64,000 nucleotides of DNA. Source: Streptomyces griseus subsp. griseus (lineage in GTDB: Bacteria > Actinomycetota > Actinomycetes > Streptomycetales > Streptomycetaceae). Location: NCBI RefSeq assembly GCF_003610995.1, contig NZ_CP032543.1, forward strand, positions 3,472,001 to 3,536,000, in the 5' to 3' direction. The stretch's first letter is position 1, and the number at the start of each line of letters is the position of its first letter. This document shows, one piece after another, positions 56,098 through 64,000 of the stretch. The position numbers and the translations under genes were made by a program. The notes beneath the pieces were generated by a model, which was not told the origin of the DNA, searched no databases, and saw nothing but the letters and a program-made list of their open reading frames with translations.

Positions 56098-57066
56098 GTG
56101 GCTGGATTCAGGATCGGACGCGGCCGGGACAACCGCACCCCGCAACAACCGCAGCAGCAGCGGCAGCAGCCGTACGGAGGGCAGGCACCTCAGCCGCCGT
56201 ACGGAGCTCAGCCGTGGCCGTCGGCAGGAGGCGGCGGCAACGGCGCGGCGCCACCGTACGGAGCCCCGCAGGGCGCCCCGTACAACGGCGGCGGCCATGC
56301 GGCCGACGGGTACGACGGCAGACACGGGCAGGGCCACCAAGGCCCGCACGGAACCCGCGGCGGGCACGGCGAGCCGGAGTATTTCGGCGACCCCTACGCC
56401 GACCCCGCACCCCATGACCCGTACGCCAACAACCCGGGTCACACGCAGGCGTTCAGCATCGACGAGGACCCGTACGGCGACGGCAACACCTACCGCGCCG
56501 GCTCCGCCCCCGCCCAGCCCGCAGGCCCGCGCCTGCCCTGGAAGGCACTGCTGACCGGCATCGTCACGCGCCCGGGCCCCACGTTCTGGCAGATGCGCGA
56601 CTACGCGGTCTGGGCCCCGGCGCTGATCGTCACGTTCCTCTACGGCCTGCTGGCGCTGTTCGGCTTCGACCAGGCGCGCGACGAGGCGATCAAGGCACCG
56701 GTCGCGACGGCCGTCCCGTACGTCCTCTTCACCGGCGTCGGCTTCGTCATCGGCGGCCTGGTCCTCGGCGCGGTGACCCACACCCTGGCCCGCCAGCTGG
56801 GCGGCACGGGCTCCTGGCAGCCGACGGTGGGCCTGTCGATGCTGATCATGTCGATCACCGACGCCCCGCGGCTGCTCTTCGCCCTCTTCCTGGGCGGCGA
56901 GAACTCCCTGGTGCAGATCCTGGGCTGGCTGACCTGGCTGGCGGCCGGCGCACTGTTCACGTCGATGGTGAGCAAGTCGCACGACCTGCCGTGGCCGAAG
57001 GCGCTGGGAGCGTCGGCGATCCAGCTGCTCGCGCTGCTGTCGATCATCAAGCTGGGCACGATCTGA
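56098..57066 (+). CDS. Yip1-domain integral membrane protein
   Basis: A 322-residue protein. The first roughly 150 residues are Gln/Pro/Gly-rich and cytoplasmic. The C-terminal part has five membrane segments, starting after PWKALLTGIVTRPGPTFWQM (the conserved block before the Yip1 domain), and later FTGVGFVIGGLVLGAVTHTL. Yip1 proteins in bacteria are of unknown function. GTG 56098 is the first usable start. A 19-bp terminator stem follows. Confidence 0.85.
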   Translation: MAGFRIGRGRDNRTPQQPQQQRQQPYGGQAPQPPYGAQPWPSAGGGGNGAAPPYGAPQGAPYNGGGHAADGYDGRHGQGHQGPHGTRGGHGEPEYFGDPYADPAPHDPYANNPGHTQAFSIDEDPYGDGNTYRAGSAPAQPAGPRLPWKALLTGIVTRPGPTFWQMRDYAVWAPALIVTFLYGLLALFGFDQARDEAIKAPVATAVPYVLFTGVGFVIGGLVLGAVTHTLARQLGGTGSWQPTVGLSMLIMSITDAPRLLFALFLGGENSLVQILGWLTWLAAGALFTSMVSKSHDLPWPKALGASAIQLLALLSIIKLGTI

Positions 57067-57077
57067 GGCCGAGACCG

Positions 57078-57129
57078 ATATGAGCAGGCCCCCGGAAGCG
57101 CGGGACGCACTCCGGGGGCCTGCTCATAT
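57078..57129 (+). terminator. Terminator of the Yip1 gene
   Basis: A perfect 19-bp stem (57078-57096 with 57111-57129) surrounds a 14-nt loop, placed between convergent genes. Confidence 0.92.
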
Positions 57130-57209
57130 TCCACAGGGCATGGCCCTACGCGTCCATCCACAGGGCATGACCCCACGTGTCCGTCCACCGGCGTGGCCCT
57201 ACGCGTCGA
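57130..57209. repeat. Three tandem 27-bp repeats at the PRTase gene end
   Basis: Units start at 57130, 57157 and 57184, each beginning TCCACAGGGCATG or TCCACCGGCGTG and ending with ACGCGTCC-like bases. The last unit contains the phosphoribosyltransferase stop codon, so the other two look like copies of its 3' end. Confidence 0.75.
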
Positions 57210-57699
57210 GGACCTGCCCGTCCCGCCGCACGACGGGCTTCTCCACGCTCCACGGGAAGTTGATCCACTGATCGGTCTTCTTCCACACGTACTCGCACTT
57301 CACGAGGGAGTGGGACTTCTCGTAGATGACGGCGCTGCGGACCTCGGCGACGTGATCGACGCAGAAGTCGTGGACGAGCTTGAGGGTCTTCCCCGTATCG
57401 GCGACATCATCGGCGATCAGGACCTTCTTCTCCGAGAAGTCGATCGCGTTGGGGACCGGCGCCAGCATCACGGGCATCTCCAGGGTCGTCCCGACCCCGG
57501 TGTAGAACTCCACGTTGACGAGGTGGATGTTCTTGCAGTCAAGGGCATAGGCGAGCCCACCGGCAACGAAGACCCCACCCCGGGCGATGCTGAGAACGAC
57601 ATCGGGCTCGTACCCGTCGTCGGCAACGGCCTGCGCGAGCTCGCGCACGGCCCGCCCGAAGCCCTCGTAGGTAAGATTTTCCCGCACGTCACTGGCCAC
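57199..57699 (-). CDS. Phosphoribosyltransferase (purine-type)
   Basis: A 166-residue type I PRTase. The PRPP-binding loop is KKVLIADDVADTGKTLKLVH, and SIARGGVFVAGGLAYAL is the second conserved loop. Relatives include xanthine/hypoxanthine PRTases, but the substrate loop is not diagnostic. It starts 6 bp after the dcd stop, so the two form an operon for nucleotide metabolism. It ends within 27-bp tandem repeats. Confidence 0.9.
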   Translation of the reverse strand: MASDVRENLTYEGFGRAVRELAQAVADDGYEPDVVLSIARGGVFVAGGLAYALDCKNIHLVNVEFYTGVGTTLEMPVMLAPVPNAIDFSEKKVLIADDVADTGKTLKLVHDFCVDHVAEVRSAVIYEKSHSLVKCEYVWKKTDQWINFPWSVEKPVVRRDGQVLDA

Positions 57700-57705
57700 G
57701 ATTGA

Positions 57706-58281
57706 TCACACCTGGGTCCGATGGAAGTTCTGGAACGACCGTGAGGCCGTGGGCCCCCGCTGCCCCTGGTACCGCGACTCGTACCGCTCGGAGCCGTAGG
57801 GGAACTCGGCGGACGAGGTCAGCTTGAACAGACACAGCTGCCCGATCTTCATGCCCGGCCAGAGCTTTATGGGGAGCGTCGCGAGGTTCGACAGCTCCAG
57901 GGTCACGTGCCCGGAGAACCCGGGATCGATGAACCCGGCCGTCGAGTGCGTCACCAGACCGAGCCGCCCGAGCGAACTCTTCCCCTCCAGCCGCGAGGCC
58001 AGGTCGTCGGGGAGCGAGATCACCTCGTACGTGGACGCCAGCACGAACTCGCCCGGGTGCAGGATGAAGGCGTCATCCCCCTCGGGCTCGACGGTCCGCG
58101 TCAGATCAGGCTGTTCCACCGCCGGGTCGATGTGCGGGTACCGGTGGTTCTCGAACACCCGGAAATAGCGGTCCAGCCGCACGTCGATGCTCGACGGCTG
58201 CACCATCGAAGGGTCGTACGGATCGATACGGACTCGCCCGGCGTCGATCTCGGCCCGGATGTCCTTGTCTGAGAGAAGCAC
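57706..58281 (-). CDS. dcd: dCTP deaminase
   Basis: A 191-residue enzyme that deaminates dCTP to dUTP, feeding dTMP synthesis. Conserved blocks are [37 protein letters not shown] and [20 protein letters not shown] (catalytic Glu and His regions), ending with [15 protein letters not shown] 58281 gives the standard 191-residue length. It is upstream of the PRTase gene with 6 bp between. Confidence 0.98.
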   Translation of the reverse strand: MLLSDKDIRAEIDAGRVRIDPYDPSMVQPSSIDVRLDRYFRVFENHRYPHIDPAVEQPDLTRTVEPEGDDAFILHPGEFVLASTYEVISLPDDLASRLEGKSSLGRLGLVTHSTAGFIDPGFSGHVTLELSNLATLPIKLWPGMKIGQLCLFKLTSSAEFPYGSERYESRYQGQRGPTASRSFQNFHRTQV

Positions 58282-58351
58282 GCCCCGAGGATACGCAGAA
58301 GGCACGACCCCACCCCAACCGGACCGGCGCCGGTGCCTTCCGCCTATACCC

Positions 58352-58525
58352 CTACCGCTTCTCGAACCCCACGGGAACGGCCTGCCGCAACCGTGCACAC
58401 CGGGGACACCGGATCAACCGCCCCGGCCCGATCCGGTCGGCCCCGAGCTGCTGCATCGGGAACGACGAGGTAGCGAAAACATGCCCTTCGGCACAGCGGA
58501 CGACGGTGCGCTCCATCGACTCCAT
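58352..58525 (-). CDS. Small zinc-ribbon-like protein
   Basis: A 57-residue protein from ATG 58525, preceded by GGGGAAGGGACTTG. Three cysteines (VVRCAEGH and [11 protein letters not shown]) plus His15 could form a single zinc-binding knuckle. Such short zinc-ribbon-like proteins are common in Streptomyces and usually uncharacterised. It is upstream of dcd on the same strand. Confidence 0.65.
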   Translation of the reverse strand: MESMERTVVRCAEGHVFATSSFPMQQLGADRIGPGRLIRCPRCARLRQAVPVGFEKR

Positions 58526-58761
58526 CAAGTCCCTTCCCCAACCACATATGGACGAGAAAGCCACATTAGGGGATGAACAGGACGCCACCACAAGCGGCAC
58601 TCCGACCACCCACGCTACGCCCCCAACTCCCGCCCACCCCAACCGCGTCCACCCGGCCCACCCCTTGGGGCACAGCACGAGAAGACCCCACGGCTCATCC
58701 GCCGGGGGCCTGACATGGGGTACAGTGTGTGACGATGCAACGCCGGTCATCGGCATGCTTC

Positions 58762-58835
58762 GCGGGTGTAGTTTAATGGTAGAACATGAGCTTCCCAAGC
58801 TCAGAGCGCGAGTTCGATTCTCGTCACCCGCTCCA
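58762..58835 (+). tRNA. tRNA-Gly (anticodon CCC)
   Basis: A 71-nt tRNA body plus encoded CCA. The acceptor stem is GCGGGTG with CACCCGC, the anticodon loop is TTCCCAA in a GAGC stem, giving CCC (glycine, codon GGG), and the T arm contains GTTCGATTC. A Rho-independent-like hairpin follows at about 58839-58872. The 3' half is duplicated 1.3 kb downstream. Confidence 0.97.
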
Positions 58836-58880
58836 CATGAAAGCCCCAGGCCAGCGGCCCGGGGCTTCTTCGTTCGGGTC
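58792..58880 (+). repeat. Attachment-like duplication, left copy (tRNA 3' half and terminator)
   Basis: The anticodon-to-terminator part of tRNA-Gly matches 60133-60220 with several substitutions. This copy belongs to the intact tRNA. The two bracket the nucleotidyltransferase pair, as expected if an element once integrated at the tRNA 3' end. Confidence 0.7.
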
Positions 58881-58920
58881 ACCTTGGATGCGGCCGGTCG
58901 GCTTCGGTGGCCTCTCCCTG

Positions 58921-58926
58921 GATAAT
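58921..58926 (+). promoter_or_regulatory. -10 element for a leaderless transcript
   Basis: GATAAT lies 6 bp before the ATG at 58933, placing transcription start at or next to the start codon. No Shine-Dalgarno is present, which suits a leaderless message. Confidence 0.6.
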
Positions 58927-58932
58927 CGACCT

Positions 58933-59280
58933 ATGGCATCACAGCCCAGTCTTTCCGATCTCCGCCGTGCCAAGTTCGCCCGGCGAACGCCCGCAGCACT
59001 CTCCGAGCTTGTCGGCCCCGAGCACGGCACGGTACGCCTGCCACTTCACCTGGCATGGTCGGGGCTGACCACGTTCGACCTCGACCAGCCACGGCTACGG
59101 ATGAGCTACTACCGCATCGTGTTGGCCGAGGGCCAGCACGACGACCTGGTCCAGTACCTCAACCGCGGCCTCCTCGTCAGCCTGTGGCCCACGCTGCGCA
59201 CACTGATCAGCCGTGATGTCCGTGAAGTCTGGGAGCACGCCTTCGACGAGCTGGCTCACAGCGCCCAGGCTGCTGCGTGA
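58933..59280 (+). CDS. Probable antitoxin-position protein upstream of AbiEii
   Basis: A 115-residue protein with no recognised domain. LSDLRRAKFARRTPAALSEL is basic and could bind nucleic acid, and the C-terminal half is helical (REVWEHAFDELAHSAQAAA). Its stop overlaps the next gene's GTG by 4 bp, the coupling typical of toxin-antitoxin pairs. It lacks the winged HTH of classic AbiEi, so the antitoxin role is inference from position. Confidence 0.62.
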   Translation: MASQPSLSDLRRAKFARRTPAALSELVGPEHGTVRLPLHLAWSGLTTFDLDQPRLRMSYYRIVLAEGQHDDLVQYLNRGLLVSLWPTLRTLISRDVREVWEHAFDELAHSAQAAA

Positions 59281-59948
59281 ACCTCACCGATCTGCACCGT
59301 CGCCTGCTGGCTGATGTACTCGCCGTGGGCGGTGCCTACCCTCTGGCGCTTACCGGCGGCTACGCAGTCCAGGCACACGGCCTGGTCGACCGCCTCAGCC
59401 AGGACCTCGACGTTGCGACCGAGACTTCCGTTCGCATGGAGGACATTGCTGCTGCGGTCCGCGTCGGCCTGGAACAACACGGGTGGCAGGTCAGCGCTCT
59501 GGAAACAGACCCGCTCTCCGCACGCCTGATCGTCACCGATCCCATCAGTCACGAAGAGTGCGAGGTCGACATCCTCAAGGAAGCGCTGTGGCGACCGCCC
59601 GTACACACCGACCACGGACTGGTGCTGTCCCTCGAAGATGTCGTCGGGACCAAAGTCCGCGCACTCTTCGACCGCGGACTCGCCAGGGACCTGATCGACG
59701 TACAGGCTGCCGCGAACCGCTGGAGCCATGTCGAACTCGAAGAGCTCGGTCGACGCCACGCCCGCGACTCCTTCGACCTGAGCGAGCTCCAAGCGCGGTT
59801 GACGGGAGCTGACTGGATCGACGACACGGAATTCGCCGCCTACGGACTCGACGAACAAGCGATCACCGGGCTGCGCCAGTGGGCACAGGCATGGGCCACC
59901 GACATCAGCGAACGGCTCCAAGAGCTGGAGAGTCCGCACGAAGACTGA
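59277..59948 (+). CDS. AbiEii-type nucleotidyltransferase (putative toxin)
   Basis: A 223-residue protein of the AbiEii/DUF1814 nucleotidyltransferase family. LALTGGYAVQAHGLVDRL and SQDLDVATETSV carry the GG and DxD metal-binding motifs, and CEVDILKEALWRPP the third acidic residue. Related toxins (AbiEii, MenT) add nucleotides to tRNA or other RNAs to stop growth or abort phage infection. It is the second gene of a pair and lies beside a tRNA-Gly, which is a possible but unproven link. It starts at GTG 59277. Confidence 0.85.
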   Translation: MNLTDLHRRLLADVLAVGGAYPLALTGGYAVQAHGLVDRLSQDLDVATETSVRMEDIAAAVRVGLEQHGWQVSALETDPLSARLIVTDPISHEECEVDILKEALWRPPVHTDHGLVLSLEDVVGTKVRALFDRGLARDLIDVQAAANRWSHVELEELGRRHARDSFDLSELQARLTGADWIDDTEFAAYGLDEQAITGLRQWAQAWATDISERLQELESPHED

Positions 59949-60337
59949 TGGGCGCATGGAGGCCAGATGCGCTCAGCACGGTGCACGCCAGGTCAATCGC
60001 CCCCCTGTGCCCCATCCGTGCCCAGCAGAGCGGACGATAGCGGTCAGATACGGCTCTCAGAGACAAGGGGCCATCCACCTGCCCACTGCAAACCCCAGTT
60101 CAGGACCCCTTTGACAGCCGAAGCACCGCTGATTCCCAAGCTCGGATCGGGAGTTCGATTCTCGTCACCTGCTTTGATGAAGGCCCTGGTCAGCGACCGG
60201 GGCTCTTCTTGTGTTCGGGGTCGGCCTGAGGTGTGGAGGCTGTGGGGACGGCGGGAACTACGGGGTTGCCGACGGGCGTGGTGTTCTAGCGTGTGCAGAA
60301 GTGAAGGGTGACGGCTCGCGTACGGGGAGGGCTTCCG
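59949..60337. other. 388-bp gap at the end of the tRNA islet
   Basis: This holds the right duplicate of the tRNA 3' half (60133-60220) and GTGCCCC/GTGCCC near-repeats at about 60007-60024. No integrase or other gene is seen. The promoter of the toxin locus is expected at 60250-60337. Confidence 0.55.
60133..60220 (+). repeat. Attachment-like duplication, right copy
   Basis: TTCCCAAGCTC, then GAGTTCGATTCTCGTCACC, then a hairpin resembling the tRNA terminator. It contains no tRNA 5' half and cannot make a tRNA. Divergence from the left copy suggests an old event. Confidence 0.75.
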
Positions 60338-60769
60338 GTGGGTGACGGAGCAGCGCTGGTGGAGCGGATAGCCGAGCGGCGGGCCGGGGTCGGTGATCCG
60401 CAGGCTCTGGTGGGTGAGCTGCGGCGGGCGTTGGTGCTGGTGCCGTTCGACGGTGGGGGGTTGTGGACCGCGGAGTTCGGTGGGGTGCGGTGGGTGTGCG
60501 GGTTCACCGATGAGGGGGCGTTGGCCCGGTTCGCGGCGGAGCGGGCTGTGGTGGAGGGGGCCGGAGCCGCCTCGCGGAGTTGGGAGTATGCCGTGTTCCG
60601 GGGGGCGCGATTGCTGGACGAAATCATTCCGGCCATGGGAGTACCGGCCGGGGTCGCGGTGAACGTGGCCGATCCGGACGGGTCGATGTTGTTCCCGCCG
60701 GTGGTGGGGATCGTGCCGGATGCCGTCGCCGTCGACGCGGACGGCCCGAGCGGGGGGCAGCAGCGGTGA
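60338..60769 (+). CDS. SseB-like protein of the RHS locus
   Basis: A 143-residue soluble protein. LVGELRRALVLVPFDGGGLW and VRWVCGFTDEGALARFAAER suggest the SseB N-terminal fold often seen beside secreted toxins in actinomycetes. Its GTG start follows GGGGAGGG at 6 bp. The next gene begins 4 bp before its stop, so it is the first gene of the toxin operon. It could be an immunity or chaperone protein; this is inferred. Confidence 0.75.
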   Translation: MGDGAALVERIAERRAGVGDPQALVGELRRALVLVPFDGGGLWTAEFGGVRWVCGFTDEGALARFAAERAVVEGAGAASRSWEYAVFRGARLLDEIIPAMGVPAGVAVNVADPDGSMLFPPVVGIVPDAVAVDADGPSGGQQR

Positions 60770-61418
60770 GCGGTACCGGGGCGGAAGACCTCAACGTTGA
60801 TCCCGTCAGTGTTCAGCAGATCACCAGCGGGCTGCGTGAGGCCGTTGCCGAGTTGAGGGAGATCGGTACCGGTACCGGTGCGGTGCTCGGCAAGGGGCTC
60901 TCGGACCTGTCGATGACCGGGATGGAAGCCGGTCACCACGGGCTGTCGGTGGACTTCGAGGACTTCTGCGAGCGGTGGGAGTGGGGCGTCCGTGCGCTGG
61001 TCCAGGACGCCAATGCGATCGCGGCGAAGCTGGGGCTGGCGGCCGGGATCGTGTGGGAGGAGGACCGGTACGTCGAGGGGACGTTCAAGATCGCCGTGAA
61101 CGCGGGCGTGGGGGATCCGCATGCCTCGGAAGACGAGATCGTCCAGCAGCACTGGGGCGATGTCTTCACCCCGGACTATCTGAGTCCGGACTACAGTCGC
61201 GAGTCGTTCGAGCGGACCGCCGATGAGGCCGGGCAGACCTGGAAGGACACCGGGCGGGCGCTCGTCACCGAGGGGAACGGCGGACGCCAGGCCGACCAGC
61301 TGAACGATCTGTTCGGCGTGGACCAGGAGGCGTTCGACCGGTCCGTGGACGAGGCGTTCGGGCCTTCACCGGAGGAGCGGGCCGGCCAGCAGGAGCAGCA
61401 AGGCAGCGGGGGAACTAG
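60766..61418 (+). CDS. WXG-like helical protein of the RHS locus (3' frameshift)
   Basis: A protein of 217 residues if one base is restored. The N-terminus (VDPVSVQQITSGLREAVAEL) and DFEDFCERWEWGVRALVQDA are long helices like those of ESX/WXG100-related secretion partners. Without repair, the frame runs into antisense-like Arg/Ser/Thr/Pro codons. A sixth G in the run at 61408-61412 would give GSGGN and a stop at 61418, four bases before the RHS gene. It probably forms a complex with the RHS protein, as inference. Confidence 0.75.
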
Positions 61419-61421
61419 GTC

Positions 61422-64000
61422 ATGGGGATCGGGGATTTCGTCCGGGACATCACGCCCGACGTCGTCGAGGACGCGGTCGAGGACGGTGTCGAGTGGGTCG
61501 GTGGCCGGGTCGAGGACGCCGGGAACTGGACCGGCGACCGGCTGGAGGACGCCGGCTGGGAGTCCGGGGCGGACTGGGTCCGGGAGAAGTCCCGGTCGGT
61601 GGCGAACCGGATGGGCGCCGAGGTCGACGAGATGGACCTCGGGCAGACCGAGGACAAAACCAAGCTCATCTACGGCAGCCCGTCCGAGATTCGGTCCACC
61701 GCCACCCACCTCCGTAAGCTCCAGGGCGCGTTCGACAAGGTCGGCGGCGGGCTCAAGGGCGTGGACTCGTCCGCGCTCAAGGGACAGGCGGCGGACGCGT
61801 TCCGGGACTCGGTGTCGGTCGAGCCGCCGAAGTGGTTCAAGGCCGCCGACGCCTTCGAGAAGGCCGCCGGTGCGCTCGACTCGTTCGCCGGGACCGTGGA
61901 GTGGGCCCAGGGGCAGGCGCAGACCGCGATCGACAAGTGGAAGGCCGGGACCAAGGCGTCGGAGGAGGCCCGGGACGCGTACAACGAGAAGACGACCACG
62001 TACAACAAGGTCGTCGACGCCTACAACGCCAAGCCCGCCGACGAGCGCGACCCCTCCACCCTGCCGCCCAAGCCGGGCACCTTCAGCGATCCGGGCACCG
62101 GGCGGATGAAGGAAGCCCAGGAGCTGCTCGCGGAGGCTCGTAAGCAGCGCAACACGGCAGCCGAGACGGCCCGCAAGGCGGTGGTGGCTGCGCGCGACGC
62201 CGCACCGGAGAAGCCGCGCTACGCGGAGCAGGCCATGGACGGGCTCGCCGAGTACCAGGTGATCAAGACTCATCTCGCGGGCGGCGTCGTCAAGGGCGCG
62301 GCGGGGATCCTGACCTTCGCGCGCAGCGTCAACCCGATGGATCTGTACAACATCACCCACCCCGCCGAGTACGGGCTCGCGCTCAACAACACCGCCGCCG
62401 GCCTCGTCCGGGTCGCCAACGACCCCTGGGGCACCGGCAAGCAGATGCTCGACGACTTCATGAAGGACCCCGCCGAAGGCTTCGGCCGACTCCTCCCCGA
62501 CGCCGCCCTCACCGTCGCGACCGGCGGCGCGGGGGCCGGCGTCAAGGGGGCCCGGGTGGTGAAGGAAGCCGCCGACATCGCCTCCGACGCCCGGAAACTC
62601 GAGCGTGCCGCCCCCGAAGGAACCCACAACCGCCCTGACGGCATTCGCACCATCCAGGGCACCGACCCGGTCGACCTCGCCTCCGGGCGCATGTTCCTGC
62701 CCCAGACCGACGTGGTCCTGCCCGGGGTGCTGCCCCTGGTCTTCACTCGCCGGGTGGAGTCGGGCTACACCGCGGGCCGGTTCTTCGGACCCTCCTGGTC
62801 CTCCACCGTCGACGAACGCCTGGAGATCGACGCCCACGGCGTCATCCACGTCACCGACGACGGACTCCTGATCACCTACCCCCATCCCGCGCCAGGGCTG
62901 CCCACGCTCCCGGGCTCCGGGACCACGCGGGGCATCCTGGGCCGCGACGGAGACGGCGACTACACCGTCGCCGATCCCTCAACCGGTCTCGTACGCCACT
63001 TCGCGGCTCCGCCCGGATGCGAACCCGGTGGAGACGGTGCTGCCTGGCTCGTCCAGATCACCGACCGGAACGGGGGGACCATCTCCATCGACCGCGTCGA
63101 GGACGGTACCCCCCTGGCGCTCGTGCATACGGCGGGATACCAGATCCGGACCACGACGGCTTCCGGCCTCGTCACCGCGCTCGACCTCGTCGGTTCACCG
63201 CACACGGCGAGCGACCACGTCGACGGTGACGCGCCGAAGCGCCTCATGGGGTACGGCTACGCGGATGGCAACCTCGTCACCGTCACCAAGCCGTCGGGCG
63301 CGTCACTCACGTTCACCTACGATGGCCGCCGCCGGGTCACTTCCTGGACCGACTCCAACGGCTCGTGCTACGCGTACGTCTACGACGACCAGGACCGGGT
63401 GGTCGCCGAAGGGGGCGAGGCGGGTCACTTCCAGCTGACTCTCACCCATGGCGAGCCCGATCACTCAACCGGTCGACGGCTCACCACGCTGACCACGGCC
63501 GACGGGCGCAGCACGAAGCACCTGATCGATGGTGCGTGCCGCATCCTGGCCACCACCGATCCGTTGGGCAATACCACACACTTCTCCTACGATGCCTCGG
63601 GCAATCAACTGACCCGTACCGACCCCGTCGGGCACACCACGGCCTTCGCCTACGATGCGGCGGGCAGACTCACCTCGATCATCCGTCCCGACGGCAGCGA
63701 ACAGCGCACGGACCGCAACCAGCTCGGTCTACCCAGCCGGTTCACCGGGCCCGACGGCGCCCGCTGGGAGCAGGAGTTCGACGATCGAGGCAATCGCATC
63801 GCCGTGACCGACCCCGCCGGGCAGAGCACTCGCTACGGCTTCGACGCACAGGGCCGTCTCGTCTCGGTCAGTGACCCGCTGGGACATGTCACCAAGGTGA
63901 GCTGCGACCCGGCCGGGCTGCCACTGGAGGTCACCGACCCCCTGGGTGGCGTGACCCGCCACGAGCGGGACTCCCTGGGCCGCACCGTGCGCGTGACGAA
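61422..64000 (+). CDS. Putative T7SS-secreted polymorphic toxin: DUF6531 and RHS repeats (runs off the window)
   Basis: At least 859 residues, cut by the window end. Residues 1-230 form a helical T7SS-signal-type domain (ESX-like; GSPSEIRSTATHLRKLQGAF). Residues about 414-500 are DUF6531 (DPVDLASGRMFLPQTDVVLP, FTRRVESGYTAGRFFGPSW). From about residue 600, YD/RHS repeats recur, such as GYGYADGNLVTVTKPSG, HFSYDASGNQLTRTDPVG and AFAYDAAGRLTSIIRPDG. RHS repeats form a shell around a C-terminal toxin, which is beyond 64000, so its activity and immunity gene cannot be named. ATG 61422 follows the 217-aa gene by 3 bp. Confidence 0.9.
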   Translation, partial: MGIGDFVRDITPDVVEDAVEDGVEWVGGRVEDAGNWTGDRLEDAGWESGADWVREKSRSVANRMGAEVDEMDLGQTEDKTKLIYGSPSEIRSTATHLRKLQGAFDKVGGGLKGVDSSALKGQAADAFRDSVSVEPPKWFKAADAFEKAAGALDSFAGTVEWAQGQAQTAIDKWKAGTKASEEARDAYNEKTTTYNKVVDAYNAKPADERDPSTLPPKPGTFSDPGTGRMKEAQELLAEARKQRNTAAETARKAVVAARDAAPEKPRYAEQAMDGLAEYQVIKTHLAGGVVKGAAGILTFARSVNPMDLYNITHPAEYGLALNNTAAGLVRVANDPWGTGKQMLDDFMKDPAEGFGRLLPDAALTVATGGAGAGVKGARVVKEAADIASDARKLERAAPEGTHNRPDGIRTIQGTDPVDLASGRMFLPQTDVVLPGVLPLVFTRRVESGYTAGRFFGPSWSSTVDERLEIDAHGVIHVTDDGLLITYPHPAPGLPTLPGSGTTRGILGRDGDGDYTVADPSTGLVRHFAAPPGCEPGGDGAAWLVQITDRNGGTISIDRVEDGTPLALVHTAGYQIRTTTASGLVTALDLVGSPHTASDHVDGDAPKRLMGYGYADGNLVTVTKPSGASLTFTYDGRRRVTSWTDSNGSCYAYVYDDQDRVVAEGGEAGHFQLTLTHGEPDHSTGRRLTTLTTADGRSTKHLIDGACRILATTDPLGNTTHFSYDASGNQLTRTDPVGHTTAFAYDAAGRLTSIIRPDGSEQRTDRNQLGLPSRFTGPDGARWEQEFDDRGNRIAVTDPAGQSTRYGFDAQGRLVSVSDPLGHVTKVSCDPAGLPLEVTDPLGGVTRHERDSLGRTVRVT

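Noticed and set aside
58762..60220. A complete integrative element at tRNA-Gly.
   Set aside because: No integrase, excisionase or replication gene is present; only the duplication and two genes support past integration.
61419..62109. Continuation of the 60766 frame past 61418.
   Set aside because: The translation becomes Arg/Ser/Thr/Pro shadow of the RHS gene; a missing G explains the lost stop.

Overview
The window is high-GC chromosomal DNA from a Streptomyces-type actinomycete. Signs of this are the GC-biased third codon positions, frequent GTG starts, a DasR-type chitinase operator, a GTTTCACGTGAAAC parS site, HspR/HAIR heat-shock control, and a core gene order (purA, kynurenine genes, fba, pyrE, clpB, hspR-dnaJ-grpE-dnaK, dcd, tRNA-Gly) that, from general knowledge, resembles the S. 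coelicolor SCO3629-SCO3700 interval on the oriC-proximal arm.

Layout. 0-12 kb is a mosaic of regulators and exporters: GntR, class III aminotransferase, membrane Ser/Thr kinase, MFS exporter with a double palindromic operator, two DJ-1/PfpI proteins (one fused to an AraC HTH), TetR and PucR regulators. 11.8-20 kb holds a second DNA clamp gene (dnaN-like), a secreted GH19 chitinase with a DasR-type operator, a three-gene prenyl synthase/MpaB-oxygenase cluster, a PstS-like membrane protein and purA. 20-31 kb has a lipid-kinase-like protein, a cytochrome P450, a DesK-type two-component system, an internally deleted NmrA-like gene, the tryptophan-to-anthranilate (kynurenine) genes and a drug exporter. 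31-44 kb is mostly housekeeping: fba, pyrE, speE, aminotransferases, clpB. 44-47 kb is a small accessory-looking module: secreted peptide, Rieske-like protein without ligands, LuxR-type regulator and a truncated LuxR copy. 46.7-51 kb is the hspR-dnaJ-grpE-dnaK operon. 51-58.5 kb has a sugar transferase, a membrane Fe-S oxidoreductase, an FG-GAP lipoprotein, a Yip1 protein, a phosphoribosyltransferase and dcd. From 58.76 kb to the end is the most accessory part: a tRNA-Gly followed by a roughly 1.3 kb islet with an AbiEii-type nucleotidyltransferase pair, closed by a diverged copy of the tRNA 3' half and its terminator, and then a polymorphic-toxin locus whose large T7SS-signal/DUF6531/RHS protein runs off the window.

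How the parts work together. HspR (46757-47215) is predicted to control both dnaK and clpB through the HAIR elements seen upstream of each. Tryptophan 2,3-dioxygenase, the alpha/beta hydrolase (formamidase) and kynureninase form one pathway. PurA, PyrE, dCTP deaminase and the phosphoribosyltransferase serve nucleotide metabolism.

Sequence quality. Four genes (PucR, P450, formamidase-like hydrolase, and the 217-aa gene before the RHS protein) each lack exactly one base in a G/C homopolymer. Restoring one base gives full-length family-sized products in all four cases. Systematic homopolymer under-calling is the simplest explanation, so these should not be read as biological pseudogenes without resequencing.
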